A stretch of 64,000 nt of DNA, taken from positions 22,229 to 86,228 of the forward strand of contig DASVQY010000030.1 of NCBI GenBank assembly GCA_036388895.1, read 5' to 3'. The notes under the pieces are model-generated. The model was not told the DNA's origin and searched no databases. It saw nothing but the letters and a program-made list of their open reading frames with translations. Made by a program: the position numbers and the translations under genes. The stretch comes from SXVE01 sp036388895 (GTDB lineage: Bacteria > Acidobacteriota > Blastocatellia > Pyrinomonadales > Pyrinomonadaceae). Shown piece by piece: positions 8,598 to 16,935 of the stretch; the first letter of the stretch is position 1; the number at the start of each line of letters is the position of its first letter.

Positions 8598-9227
8598 CTA
8601 TTTAGTGAGCTTTACTACAATATCGCTTATATTTAGAAAAACTTCTTCGGGTGACAGCGGAGTAAACGATTCCGGTCTGGCGTATCCCCACGAGACGGCT
8701 CCGAAAGCCGCGCCGACTGAATGAGCGGCTTGCAAATCTCTAATCTCATCGCCGACGCAAATCGCTTCAGCCGGATTTACGCCGCTCCAACGAAGCACCT
8801 TTTTTATTTTTGCCGGCTTGCCGAAAAGCCTCGCGCCGCACGCGTAATATTTAATCAAGTTTGTATTTTCCGGTCCGAGAACGGTCCGCACGTTTGCTGT
8901 CGAGTTTGATGTGACAATCGCTGTTTCCAAACCTCCGGCGATTAAATTCCGCAGCATTTGATTAACGCCCGGAAAAAGAGATATTCCATGAATGTCTTTT
9001 GTCATAATCTTCCGCATATAACGCGTAACAAAAGGCATCTTCCACACAGGCATTTTCAAATGCTCGATAATTTTTCGATTATCGTAGCCGCGTAATGCTT
9101 CAATTTCGTGATCCTCGATCGGGCGAAACCGATACTTTTCGGCAACATCGTTAATGATTCGGAGAAACCAGGGAAAAGAATCAGCTAGTGTGCCGTCGAA
9201 ATCAAAGATAACAAGTTTGTACTTCAT
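8598..9227 (-). CDS. HAD hydrolase, phosphoglycolate phosphatase-like
   Basis: 209 residues. Motif I is 'LVIFDFDGTLADSFPWF' (nucleophile Asp9 and Asp11), motif II 'ETAIVTSNS', motif III Lys in 'FGKPAKIKKVL' and motif IV 'AICVGDEIRDLQAA'. 'FDFDGTLADS' is typical of the Gph/PGP group, which removes phosphate from 2-phosphoglycolate or related small phosphates. The cap contains the usual helix bundle. It is probably the first gene of a two-gene unit with the YihX-like gene downstream on the minus strand. Its upstream side faces the MITE-like element. Confidence 0.8.
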   Translation of the reverse strand: MKYKLVIFDFDGTLADSFPWFLRIINDVAEKYRFRPIEDHEIEALRGYDNRKIIEHLKMPVWKMPFVTRYMRKIMTKDIHGISLFPGVNQMLRNLIAGGLETAIVTSNSTANVRTVLGPENTNLIKYYACGARLFGKPAKIKKVLRWSGVNPAEAICVGDEIRDLQAAHSVGAAFGAVSWGYARPESFTPLSPEEVFLNISDIVVKLTK

Positions 9228-9266
9228 TGTGTTCTCACGACCGGATTAATGATACGAATAGATTAG

Positions 9267-9532
9267 TATATGTGAATCAAGAGTAGAAATTGCCCGCCGA
9301 TGATGCTTAATAAAGCCGTTTTAGCGCGTGCAGATAAAAGATAATTACAGATCAGGGCGTTTCAGCGTTCTTTCTATTTGTTGGGGCGAAAAGACGCTGA
9401 CAAGGACGTTCCAACACTCTGTGTTATTTACTAGCGACACAACCGCCGTGCCCGAAGCGGCTAATAAATAAAAAAGACAGAAGGAAAAGTCGAGTTGATT
9501 TGTGGGCAAAACTTCTACTCTTGATTCATATA
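9267..9532. mobile_element. 266-bp MITE-like element with about 20-bp inverted ends
   Basis: The left end 9267-9288 and right end 9513-9532 are inverted copies. They share AATCAAGAGTAGAA exactly, plus TATATG with a two-base insertion (TG) on the left, and the likeness continues inward to a TTGCCC-like patch. The inside has no convincing gene; it contains a weak inner inverted pair around 'CAGCG' and 'CGCTG'. No clear target-site duplication was identified. It lies between HAD (-) and the membrane gene (+). The size and ends suit a non-autonomous element, but no second copy is in this window to prove it. Confidence 0.5.
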
Positions 9533-9625
9533 GCATACAAAGCGGCAATACGAAATGTATGCCGTTCCGAAAACTTATAATAAAGATTAATTTATTCTTG
9601 CCGGAATGGCTCAATTAAAAGCTTT

Positions 9626-9650
9626 GCCCGTGTATAAACCGGGCTTTTTT
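9626..9650 (+). terminator. Orphan Rho-independent terminator
   Basis: GCCCG (9626-9630) pairs with CGGGC (9640-9644), followed by TTTTTT (9645-9650). No plus-strand gene lies directly upstream, so it may end a short untranslated RNA starting near the TATAAT at 9576-9581, or it may be a remnant. Confidence 0.65.
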
Positions 9651-9742
9651 ATTTTGACCTGAAAAACCTCATCTGTTCTATCCTAAATTAGAGTTTTCGC
9701 TGTTGTATTGTTTTTTATCTTTACTAAGAATATATTGTCAGC

Positions 9743-10405
9743 ATGTTTATTGGACACTTCGCCGTCGGGTTCGCGGCTAAAAAACTGGCTCCTAAAACGA
9801 ATTTGAGCTGGTTGATTGCCGCTCCGCTTTTCCTCGATTTAATCTGGTCTTTTTTCGTGCTCGGCGGTTTGGAAAAAGTCAAAATTGAGCCGGGCAATAC
9901 AGCCTTTACTCCGCTCAATTTCGTTCATTACCCATTTACGCATAGTCTGGTCGCGGCAATCGGCTGGTCTCTGCTTTTGGGACTCGTTTATTACGCCGTT
10001 AGCCGTTATAGAATCGGCGCAATAGTTATCGGAATCGGGGTGCTCAGTCACTGGGTTTTGGATGCCGCAGTACACAGACCGGATCTTCCGCTTCTTCCGG
10101 GAAACGAAACAAAAATCGGTTTGGGCTTGTGGAATTCTGTTTCTGGAACAATTATTGTCGAAAGTCTTCTTTTTATAATAGGAGTCGGTATCTACCGGAA
10201 GGTAACACGTCCTAAAAACAAGATCGGTCAGTTTGGTTTTTGGGGCTTTGTGATCTTTTTAGTATTAATCTATATCAGCAATATTCTAAGTTCGCCTCCA
10301 CCCGATGTCACTACTTTAGCCTTTGTCGCGCTTCTCGTCTGGGTATTTCCGCTTTTAGCCGGATGGATTGACAGTCATCGGGAAGTGTTAAAAAGTCCGC
10401 AATAA
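9743..10405 (+). CDS. Multi-pass membrane protein, unknown function
   Basis: 220 residues with about six hydrophobic segments. The N-terminus 'MFIGHFAVGFAAKKLAP' and the later 'NFVHYPFTHSLVAAIGWSLL' and 'GVLSHWVLDAAVHRPDLPL' show the spaced His/Asp residues of the 'membrane-bound metal-dependent hydrolase' type (YdjM/DUF457-like: GHF, HYPFTHS, SHWVLD, HRPD). These residues may bind metal within the membrane; activity is unproven. The gene is alone on the plus strand with an AT-rich promoter region upstream. Confidence 0.6.
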   Translation: MFIGHFAVGFAAKKLAPKTNLSWLIAAPLFLDLIWSFFVLGGLEKVKIEPGNTAFTPLNFVHYPFTHSLVAAIGWSLLLGLVYYAVSRYRIGAIVIGIGVLSHWVLDAAVHRPDLPLLPGNETKIGLGLWNSVSGTIIVESLLFIIGVGIYRKVTRPKNKIGQFGFWGFVIFLVLIYISNILSSPPPDVTTLAFVALLVWVFPLLAGWIDSHREVLKSPQ

Positions 10406-10668
10406 ATGAAACATTCGATGAGCCTTTAACAGACGATCCGGGAAGTTTCCAAATTTATGAATTATCGAAAAAACGCCTTCAAAGTATAAAACGGCATTAT
10501 TTGTGTAAAACAGTAAATACGCCGGACATTAAGATCCGCCTGCAAAATCAGCGAAAAGGGACTCGAATCAGTAATCCTAAATAAAACAGCTTTTCAAAGC
10601 AAACTTTAATAATTTGTCACAAAAAAAGCGCTGTCGGTGTTCTTTGTATAACAACAAAGGAGAAAACT

Positions 10669-11706
10669 ATGAAAATATTCCAAAACGGTGCCAAAAAGAA
10701 TTTACTGAACGAAAAAAACATTCGTGCGGCGCTGATGTCTTTTGTCGGATTAATGGCAGTTTTTATCGTTATAACGATAAGCGGAAATAACTCCGCCAAT
10801 GTCAGGGCGCAAACTTCGCAAAAAGCAATTTCGGGCGAGTGGACTGCAAAATTATACCCGAATAAAAAAGATGAAATTCATTTTACCTTTCAGCGCCGCA
10901 GCGAGAAAGGCGGTTTTAATATGACCGGCGACAATTTGCCGCTCAGCCAATTACAGGGATTGCCGGCTGAAGCCCTCACGTCTCAAAGAATGGATGTCAG
11001 TTTTAATATCGTTCGCGAAGCCGGAACGTTCATATGTGAAGGGTTTTTCAGCGAAGGAAAGGGAACCGGATTTTGGACGCTGAAACCGAGCGAAAAGTTC
11101 ATTTCTCAGATGCGCGCTCGCGGCTACGACAACTTGACCGAAGAAAATCTGCTCAGCGCAGCCCTTCACGATTTAACGGAAAAATACATTGATGACTTAA
11201 AAGCTGCCGGATATGACAAGCTGACGTTCGAGCAGGTCAGACGGGCAAAAACGCACGACGTTACGCCTCAATACGTCCGCGAATTAAAATCCGCCGGTTT
11301 TGAAAACTTAGCTATGGAACAACTGATTCGCGCTCGCAATCACGATATAGACGCCGACTATGTTAATCAGGCGAAAGCCATGGGCTTTGAACGTCAGCCC
11401 TTGGAAACGCTTATCAGAATGCGCAATCACGATGTGACAGCCGAATTTGTCGAACAGATGAAGGCGGTCGGTTTTGAAAACCTTTCGATTGAACAGTTAA
11501 TCAGACTTAAAAATCACGATATAACGTCTGCATTTATAAGAGAGTTAAATGAAGAAGGTTATTCAAATGTTTCGGCGGAATCGGCTATTCGCTTGAAAAA
11601 CCACGACGTAGATCGGGAATTCATCCGACGGGCTAAATCTCAGGGCTATAACAATGTATCTTTGGAAGAACTCATAAAACTGCGCAGTCGCGGAGTTGTT
11701 AAATAA
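10669..11706 (+). CDS. Secreted protein with 29-residue helical repeats
   Basis: 345 residues with an N-terminal membrane/signal segment (about 20-45) ending near 'VRAQTS'. Residues about 50-140 are a beta-rich domain ('ISGEWTAKLYP...', 'FICEGFFSEGKGTGFWTL'). From about residue 147 come six full copies and one partial copy of a 29-residue unit with the pattern aromatic-x-N-L-x-x-E-x-L-I-R-h-+-x-H-D-h-T-x-x-[YF]-h-x-x-h-K-x-x-G. Similar repeats occur at the ends of some acidobacterial BlaR1/M56-like proteins (family recall). They probably form a helical solenoid for binding. SD AAAGGAG lies just before the ATG. No enzyme motif is seen. Confidence 0.7.
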   Translation: MKIFQNGAKKNLLNEKNIRAALMSFVGLMAVFIVITISGNNSANVRAQTSQKAISGEWTAKLYPNKKDEIHFTFQRRSEKGGFNMTGDNLPLSQLQGLPAEALTSQRMDVSFNIVREAGTFICEGFFSEGKGTGFWTLKPSEKFISQMRARGYDNLTEENLLSAALHDLTEKYIDDLKAAGYDKLTFEQVRRAKTHDVTPQYVRELKSAGFENLAMEQLIRARNHDIDADYVNQAKAMGFERQPLETLIRMRNHDVTAEFVEQMKAVGFENLSIEQLIRLKNHDITSAFIRELNEEGYSNVSAESAIRLKNHDVDREFIRRAKSQGYNNVSLEELIKLRSRGVVK

Positions 11707-11821
11707 AGCGTTTCAGCCATTTGTTCTAAAGTAATTTCATTTATTAAAGCGCCGGGCGAGTTTCCGAAAAAGCATCGAATAAATCGAGCAAATGAAACTC
11801 ATTCCGGCGCCGAAACTCGTC

Positions 11822-12526
11822 TTAAACTTTCGTCATCCCGTAATCACAATATTCGATAAGCGGACATTGTTCACACAAAGGTTCTCGGGGGCGGCAAATT
11901 TGTTTCCCGAGCCGTATCAGATTGACGTGCAGCGAATAAAACTTTCCTTTCGGCACTAATTCGTCGAGAAGTTTGTGAGCTTTAGCGTCGGTGATTTTTT
12001 CGGGAAGAATTCCCATCCGCCTGAAAATGCGAAAAATGTGCGTGTCCAGCGGAAATACTTCTTTGTGACAAGCAAAAAGCAGTGTGCAGGCGACGGTTTT
12101 CGGACCGATTCCGCGAAAATTTTGCAGGTAGTCGCGGGCGTCTTCATCGGACATTTTCTCAATAAATTCCAGCGAAAGCGTTCCGTGTCTTTCAACAATT
12201 TGGCGCAATAAGTCTTTGATAATGCGGGCTTTTTGATTCGCCAGACCGCCGAGCCTAATTTCATCGGCAATTTCGTCTTCGTCTGCTTCAAGAACGCTTT
12301 CCCAATTTTTGAATCGTTTTTTCAGATTTCGGAAAGTCCGCTCGCTGTTTACATCGGTCGTCGCCTGCGACAAAATGATATTGATGAGCATCGAGAGCGG
12401 GTCGCTTTTCCGGGACAGTTTCGGCTCGCCGAATGTGTTTTCCAGATTCTGAACTATATACTTGAAAGGTTTTTCCGCTTCTATTTTAGCGACCGATTCA
12501 CTTTGCTTGACTGTTCTAACTTCCAC
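11822..12526 (-). CDS. nth: Endonuclease III-like DNA glycosylase
   Basis: 234 residues of the HhH-GPD superfamily that remove oxidised pyrimidines and cut the DNA backbone at the abasic site. Visible are the helix-hairpin-helix 'LQNFRGIGPKTVACTLL' with the catalytic Lys in 'GPKT', the catalytic Asp in 'FPLDTHIFRIFRR', and the [4Fe-4S] ligand set C-x6-C-x2-C-x5-C in the tail ('CRPREPLCEQCPLIEYC'). The start is a GTG; there is no nearer ATG before the conserved core. It lies 26 bases downstream of the PLP enzyme gene on the same strand, so the two are probably co-transcribed. Confidence 0.88.
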   Translation of the reverse strand: MEVRTVKQSESVAKIEAEKPFKYIVQNLENTFGEPKLSRKSDPLSMLINIILSQATTDVNSERTFRNLKKRFKNWESVLEADEDEIADEIRLGGLANQKARIIKDLLRQIVERHGTLSLEFIEKMSDEDARDYLQNFRGIGPKTVACTLLFACHKEVFPLDTHIFRIFRRMGILPEKITDAKAHKLLDELVPKGKFYSLHVNLIRLGKQICRPREPLCEQCPLIEYCDYGMTKV

Positions 12527-12552
12527 AAACTTTTCGATATAGAAAACTTGAA

Positions 12553-13728
12553 TTAAACCCGCTCTAAAGCATTCTGCAAATCGCTTATCAAGTCGTTTAC
12601 GTCTTCGACGCCGACGGAAAGCCGAATCAAACCGTCTGTGACGCCCGCTTTCAATCTTTGTTCGCTCGTTAACGTCGCGTGCGTCATCGAAGCCGAATGC
12701 TGAACAATTGTTTCCACGCCGCCGAGCGATGTCGCCAGCGTGCAGACCTTTACGTTGTTAACCAGATTTTTTCCTGCTTCGATGCTGCCGACATCAAAAG
12801 CGATCATTCCGCCGAAGCCTCTCATTTGCTTCCCGGCAACATTGTAATTTTGATGAGTTTCCAAACCGGGATAATAAACCGCTTTAACTTTCGGATGATT
12901 ACACAACATATTCGCAATGGCGAATGCGTTGCGGTTATGGCATTCCATTCTCAAAGCTAATGTTTTCATCCCGCGCAGAACCAGCCACGCGACCTGTGGA
13001 GCGATATTTCCGCCGTAAAGTTTTGTCGTTCTTAAACGTGCCGTATCAACTATTTCTCTTTTTCCGACCATCAAACCCGCCGTTAAATCACTGTGACCGC
13101 CCAGATATTTCGTGGCGCTGTGAACGACAATATCAACTCCGTAATCCAGCGGGCGCGTATTGAACGGCGTTGCGAAAGTGTTGTCGGCAACAGTTGTTAT
13201 ATTATTTTTGCCGGCGATTTCCGCGATTGCCGAAAGATCAGTGATTTTCAAAAGCGGGTTTGACGGCGTTTCGAGCCAGAAAATCTTTGTGTCCGTGCGA
13301 ACCGCGGCTGCATAATTCTCGGCATTTGTCGCGTCAACAAAACTCGTTTCAATACCGAATTTCTCGCTTAATTCCTCGAAAAAAATCGTAGTCGTCGAAT
13401 ACATCGAATCCGGCGCCACGATGTGATCGCCGGTTTTTACTAAAGATAGAACCGCAGCCGAAACCGCAGCCATTCCCGAAGCGAAGCCGAGTGCCGCGTC
13501 CCCGTTTTCCAAGGCACAAATGGCTTTTTCAAGAGCGTCCTGCGTAGGATTTCCGAGCTTTCCGTAAAAATAACCCGCCTGGCGATGATTATGGATCGCT
13601 TCGCCTTCGTCAGCATCGGCAAACGCGTAAACCGATGCGTTGTAAATCGGGACTGAAACCGAACCATGATTTTGCGTTAAATCTTCGCCCGCGTGAACAG
13701 CCAAAGTATAGAAAGATTTTTCAGCCAT
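12553..13728 (-). CDS. Trans-sulfuration PLP enzyme (cystathionine gamma-synthase/gamma-lyase family)
   Basis: 391 residues of the Cys/Met metabolism PLP family. The cofactor Lys is Lys207 in 'VVHSATKYLGGHSD', the phosphate-binding 'SGMAAVSAAVLSL' lies near residue 84, and 'YGKLGNPTQDALE' near 55 matches the substrate loop. The end 'GLIRLSVGVEDVNDLISDL' is the usual tail. It could form cystathionine (gamma-synthase) or split it to cysteine (gamma-lyase); the two cannot be separated by eye. With the cystathionine beta-synthase gene at 40301-41668, a gamma-lyase role in reverse trans-sulfuration is favoured. The decayed arsI begins 25 bases upstream. Confidence 0.85.
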   Translation of the reverse strand: MAEKSFYTLAVHAGEDLTQNHGSVSVPIYNASVYAFADADEGEAIHNHRQAGYFYGKLGNPTQDALEKAICALENGDAALGFASGMAAVSAAVLSLVKTGDHIVAPDSMYSTTTIFFEELSEKFGIETSFVDATNAENYAAAVRTDTKIFWLETPSNPLLKITDLSAIAEIAGKNNITTVADNTFATPFNTRPLDYGVDIVVHSATKYLGGHSDLTAGLMVGKREIVDTARLRTTKLYGGNIAPQVAWLVLRGMKTLALRMECHNRNAFAIANMLCNHPKVKAVYYPGLETHQNYNVAGKQMRGFGGMIAFDVGSIEAGKNLVNNVKVCTLATSLGGVETIVQHSASMTHATLTSEQRLKAGVTDGLIRLSVGVEDVNDLISDLQNALERV

Positions 13729-13753
13729 TATTCTCCGTTGTAAAAACTAAAAA

Positions 13754-14183
13754 TCAACGGCTAATGCTAACCATTTTCGCTGTCGGCGCGCAACACGACG
13801 AGGCGAAAATGTTATCTTTTTCAGTATTTTCCGGAACGACGAAAACTTTCCACCGATTCCCGCCCGGGGCTGTGACCCAGGTTTTATCATGTAAAGCGTA
13901 ACAACAGCCGGTCTGCATTTCATCAAAAGTCGTCGAATCATTTTCGATCCACCGTTGCCGTATTCTCAAAACTTCTTTTGAAGATTCTGCCTGCCGCCCG
14001 CGATGCGAAAGCGAGCCGTTCGTTTCAAAAGGAACTTGATTCATTGTTAAATTAAGCGGACGTTTGGCAATACCAAATTCGGTGTAATCTGTCTTGATTT
14101 TATTGACTCAACAACAAACTTTTTACTGTAATATTTGCGTTTTTATTAACATCTCCGGCGTTCAATGAGATATGAGCTTTCAT
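13754..14183 (-). pseudogene. Broken arsI/cadI (glyoxalase-fold arsenic-resistance protein)
   Basis: The minus-strand frame from the ATG at 14181-14183 reads MKAHISLNAGDVNK, matching the start of ArsI/CadI proteins, but it ends at a stop at 14100-14102. A second frame, blocked by a TGA at 14108-14110, then reads KIKTDYTEFGIAKRPLNLT, followed by 'QVPFETNGSLSH', 'CCYALHDKTWV', 'GNRWKVFVVPENTEKD' and the tail 'ASSCCAPTAK'. Joined, the pieces give a near full-length family member (about 140 residues). ArsI is an iron-dependent dioxygenase that cleaves the C-As bond of organoarsenicals; its vicinal Cys pair in 'CCYAL' binds arsenic and is still present. At least one frameshift and one in-frame stop are needed. 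The intact downstream part alone could be made from the ATG at 14042-14044. Confidence 0.8.
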
Positions 14184-14296
14184 TGATTTCTCCTGATATA
14201 AATTTATATACGGCAAAACGCATGTGTCGAAGCGGATTTATTAGCGCTTCTATATTTTGTCAAGACAAACGAATTGTTTTGTGATAATAATTAGAT

Positions 14297-14743
14297 ATGA
14301 ACAGCGAAAATAACCTTTTGGAAATGGAAAATTTATTCCTCGCTTTGTCTGATAAAACACGGCTGCGGCTTTTGAATTTAATGCGCGGCGGAGAAGTTTG
14401 TGTTTGTTTTTTTTCTGAAGTCTTAGGAGAAAGTCAGCCGAAGGTTTCCCGGCATCTGGCATATCTCAGAAACGCGGGAATTGTTTCGACTCGCCGTGAT
14501 GGTAAATGGGTACATTACCAGATCGAACATCCGAGCAATTCACACAGCGCGAGAATTTTAGAAGACACATTAAAATGGCTTAAGGAGCAGGGCAATATGC
14601 AGGCGGATTATGAAAAATTAATTGATATTTGCTGTTCCGCTGATTCGCCCGTAACTCTTATTAGAGCGCCGAAACCCGGTGTTTCTGCCGAAACTGTCAA
14701 ACCTTCTTTGAAAAAAGAAGAACTCGAAACCTTTCTTTTATAA
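14297..14743 (+). CDS. arsR: ArsR/SmtB-family metalloregulator
   Basis: 148 residues with a winged helix: 'LFLALSDKTRLRLLNLM' (helices before the recognition part), 'SQPKVSRHLAYLRNAGIVSTRRDGKWVHYQI' (recognition helix and wing). The metal site is the Cys pair of 'GGEVCVCFFS' (Cys35 and Cys37), as in the ELCVCDL site of ArsR, and the tail adds 'ICCSADSP'. ArsR represses ars genes until As(III) or Sb(III) binds. It is divergent from the broken arsI, and the 113-base spacer between them would hold the operator. Other ars genes (arsB, arsC) are not in the window, so this regulator may now control only itself. Confidence 0.85.
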   Translation: MNSENNLLEMENLFLALSDKTRLRLLNLMRGGEVCVCFFSEVLGESQPKVSRHLAYLRNAGIVSTRRDGKWVHYQIEHPSNSHSARILEDTLKWLKEQGNMQADYEKLIDICCSADSPVTLIRAPKPGVSAETVKPSLKKEELETFLL

Positions 14744-14747
14744 CATT

Positions 14748-14942
14748 TTATAAAACTGCTTTTTCCGAATCTTTTTCCTTATACGCGTAAGGGCAATGGC
14801 GGCAGCCGTTTCGGCAGCAATAACCTCTTTTCTTTAGAAAATATCCGGTTAAAATCATCAAACCGTTTTCAAAATAATAATCAACGCCCTCAATTAATTT
14901 TTCAGAATTTGATTCTTTAACTTTATTCTCTTTTTCTTTCAT
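14748..14942 (-). CDS. Small Cys-rich DUF5522-like protein
   Basis: 64 residues. The core 'EGVDYYFENGLMILTGYFLKKRGYCCRNGCRHCPY' carries four Cys in a CC-x3-C-x2-C pattern typical of DUF5522. These may bind zinc or an iron-sulfur cluster. The function is unknown. It is 20 bases downstream of tlyA on the same strand, so the pair is probably one transcript. It converges with arsR (4 bases between stops). Confidence 0.75.
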   Translation of the reverse strand: MKEKENKVKESNSEKLIEGVDYYFENGLMILTGYFLKKRGYCCRNGCRHCPYAYKEKDSEKAVL

Positions 14943-14962
14943 TAAAAATACTTTTTTTGCAT

Positions 14963-15712
14963 TTATTTACCAGACGGCTTTTCATATAAAGCCAAAAATT
15001 CGCGGTTACCGTCAGCGCCCGTGATCGGCGAATTAATTACATTCACAGTTTTCAAGCCGCATTTTTCGGCAAAATCATTAACTTCCGCGATGACGCGCTC
15101 GTGTTTTTCCGTTTCGCGAACGATTCCGCCTTTCCCGACTTCGCCGCGTCCGACCTCGAACTGAGGTTTTATGAGCAGTATAATTTTCCCCGTCTCTTTT
15201 ATCAGCGAAACGAGCGCGGGAAGAATTTTTGTCACAGAAATAAATGAAACGTCCATTACGATCAAATCGAATTTTTGCGAAAAATCTTCCGGCTTTAAAT
15301 ATCTGGCATTTACGTTTTCGCGAACTTCGACGCGCGCGTCATTTCTCAGTTTCCAGACTAATTGATTTGTTCCGACATCAATTGTTACGACTTTTTCAGC
15401 GCCATTTTGCAAAAGACAATCGGTGAATCCGCCGGTTGATGCTCCGACATCGAGACAGATATATCCGTTTGGGCGAATACAAAAATCTTCCAATGCCTTT
15501 TCGAGTTTCAATCCGCCGCGCCCGACATATTTTGTTTCCTCACTTTCACCTTTAATTCTAATTTTCGCGTCGAGCGGGAAAGATTCCGAAGGCTTTTCGA
15601 CACGCTTTTCATCAACCAAAACGACGCCAGCCATGACGAGCGCCTGCGCTTTTGTTCGCGAATCGGCAAATCCCCGTTCGATAAGAAGTTTGTCAATTCG
15701 CTCTTTTTTCAT
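14963..15712 (-). CDS. tlyA: TlyA-family rRNA 2'-O-methyltransferase
   Basis: 249 residues. Residues 3-60 are an S4 RNA-binding domain ('RIDKLLIERGFADSRTKAQ' ... 'VLVDEKRVEKP'), then an FtsJ-like methyltransferase with the SAM motif 'CLDVGASTGGFTDCLLQNGA' and the conserved Asp in 'DLIVMDVSFIS', followed by 'KPQFEVGR'. TlyA proteins methylate C1409 of 16S and C1920 of 23S rRNA in mycobacteria and affect capreomycin sensitivity (family knowledge). The start ATG follows a weak purine site. The DUF5522 gene follows on the same strand. Confidence 0.88.
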   Translation of the reverse strand: MKKERIDKLLIERGFADSRTKAQALVMAGVVLVDEKRVEKPSESFPLDAKIRIKGESEETKYVGRGGLKLEKALEDFCIRPNGYICLDVGASTGGFTDCLLQNGAEKVVTIDVGTNQLVWKLRNDARVEVRENVNARYLKPEDFSQKFDLIVMDVSFISVTKILPALVSLIKETGKIILLIKPQFEVGRGEVGKGGIVRETEKHERVIAEVNDFAEKCGLKTVNVINSPITGADGNREFLALYEKPSGK

Positions 15713-15957
15713 AGAAAAATTAAGGTTTCACACAAAAATACAACTTAGCAAAAAACGGTAAAAGCGGTTATACATTTTAATGATAAGAAGTTGCCGGCAA
15801 AATGGAACAAGTAAATAACTGTTTGATTTTCATTAAGTTTTTCTAATTTTCCTTTGTTTCCGGTCTCTTTTCCCAGATGTTATTCTTAAAGTGAGAAATT
15901 ATATATTCGGGCAATTTTGCTTCGTAAAAAAGTATTTTAACAGTAAAAATTTAGCAA

Positions 15958-16932
15958 ATGAAAACGGAAACGAAACTGTCACGGTTCGCTAAATACGCCT
16001 GGTTTGTTTTGGCGTATAACGTAGTTGTTATTTTGTGGGGCGTCTTTCTTCGCGCGTCGAAATCCGGCGACGGATGCGGACAGCATTGGCTGACCTGTCA
16101 CGGGGAAGTCATTCCGTCAGCGCCCGAAATGAAAACCGTTATCGAATTTTCGCATCGCTTGACGAGCGGAATCGCTTTTATCGTCGTTCTGGCACTGCTG
16201 ATTTGGGCGTTTCGCAAATACGGAAAGGGAAGCGCGGTACGAAAAACAGCGCTCGTTTCGTTTATTTTTATTATCACTGAAGCGCTCGTCGGCGCGGGAT
16301 TGGTTTTAACCGGAAATACTGCCGAAACTTTAACCGCCGCTCGTCCGTTCTGGATGATCGGACATTTAACGAATACTTTTATTTTACTGGCTTTTTTGAC
16401 TTTAACCGCCTGGTTCGCGAGCGGCGGAAAACCTTTAAATTTAAAATCGCAGCCGAAAATTTTGTTAATGCTTGGATTGGGCGTCTTCGGAATATTTTTG
16501 ATTGGTGTTACAGGCTCGATAGCCGCTTTGAGCAATATGCTTTTTCCGTCCGCCTCGATTACCGAAGGCATTGCGAAAGACTTTTCCGAAACTTCGCATA
16601 TCTTGCTTCGTCTGCGCGTCAGTCATCCGATTTTATCAATTGCAGTCGGCGTTTTTCTGGCATTTCTGGCTGGCTGGATTAAATCTCAAGCGAAAGGAAA
16701 TTCGTCGGTGAATCGCTGGGCGAATGTTTTGATAATTTTGATTTTGATTCAATTCGCGTGGGGCTCGGTAACGCTTTTGACGCTCGCGCCGATTGTGATG
16801 CAGCTCGTTCATTTGTTTTTAGCCGATGCAGTTTGGATTGCGTTCGTTTTAATGTCGGCGACGGTTTTAGCCGAACAAAATGAAATCGAACACGTTTATT
16901 CGACGATTAAACGGCAAGAAAGTTTTTCGTAA
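15958..16932 (+). CDS. COX15/CtaA-type heme A synthase-like membrane protein
   Basis: 324 residues with about eight membrane segments. The first external loop has 'GCGQHWLTCHGEVIP', where the Cys pair and nearby His are typical of CtaA; His residues in 'IEFSHRLTSG', 'IGHLTNTF', 'ETSHILLRLRVSHP' and 'VMQLVHLFLADAVW' are possible heme ligands. CtaA converts heme O to heme A for cytochrome oxidase. No oxidase genes or ctaB are nearby, so the link to respiration is inferred from family membership. The gene converges with the DUF374 gene (3 bases apart). Confidence 0.8.
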   Translation: MKTETKLSRFAKYAWFVLAYNVVVILWGVFLRASKSGDGCGQHWLTCHGEVIPSAPEMKTVIEFSHRLTSGIAFIVVLALLIWAFRKYGKGSAVRKTALVSFIFIITEALVGAGLVLTGNTAETLTAARPFWMIGHLTNTFILLAFLTLTAWFASGGKPLNLKSQPKILLMLGLGVFGIFLIGVTGSIAALSNMLFPSASITEGIAKDFSETSHILLRLRVSHPILSIAVGVFLAFLAGWIKSQAKGNSSVNRWANVLIILILIQFAWGSVTLLTLAPIVMQLVHLFLADAVWIAFVLMSATVLAEQNEIEHVYSTIKRQESFS

Positions 16933-16935
16933 CTG

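Larger units (their letters stand above)
9228..9742. other. Gene-free 515-base spacer holding the MITE-like element and an orphan terminator
   Basis: Apart from the inverted-end element, the spacer holds a 7-bp inverted pair (GCATACA near 9533 and TGTATGC near 9556), a TATAAT at 9576-9581 with no good -35, and a terminator at 9626-9650. No gene or tRNA is visible, and the minus-strand frame of 89 codons through here looks accidental. Confidence 0.6.

Noticed and set aside
9345..9614. 89-codon minus-strand frame across the MITE-like element
   Set aside because: It crosses the element's inner edge, lacks an SD and reads like low-quality text with no family likeness.
10406..10668. A frame of about 60 open codons after the membrane gene
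   Set aside because: It has no start codon or SD and no family; it is probably chance openness in a 263-base spacer.
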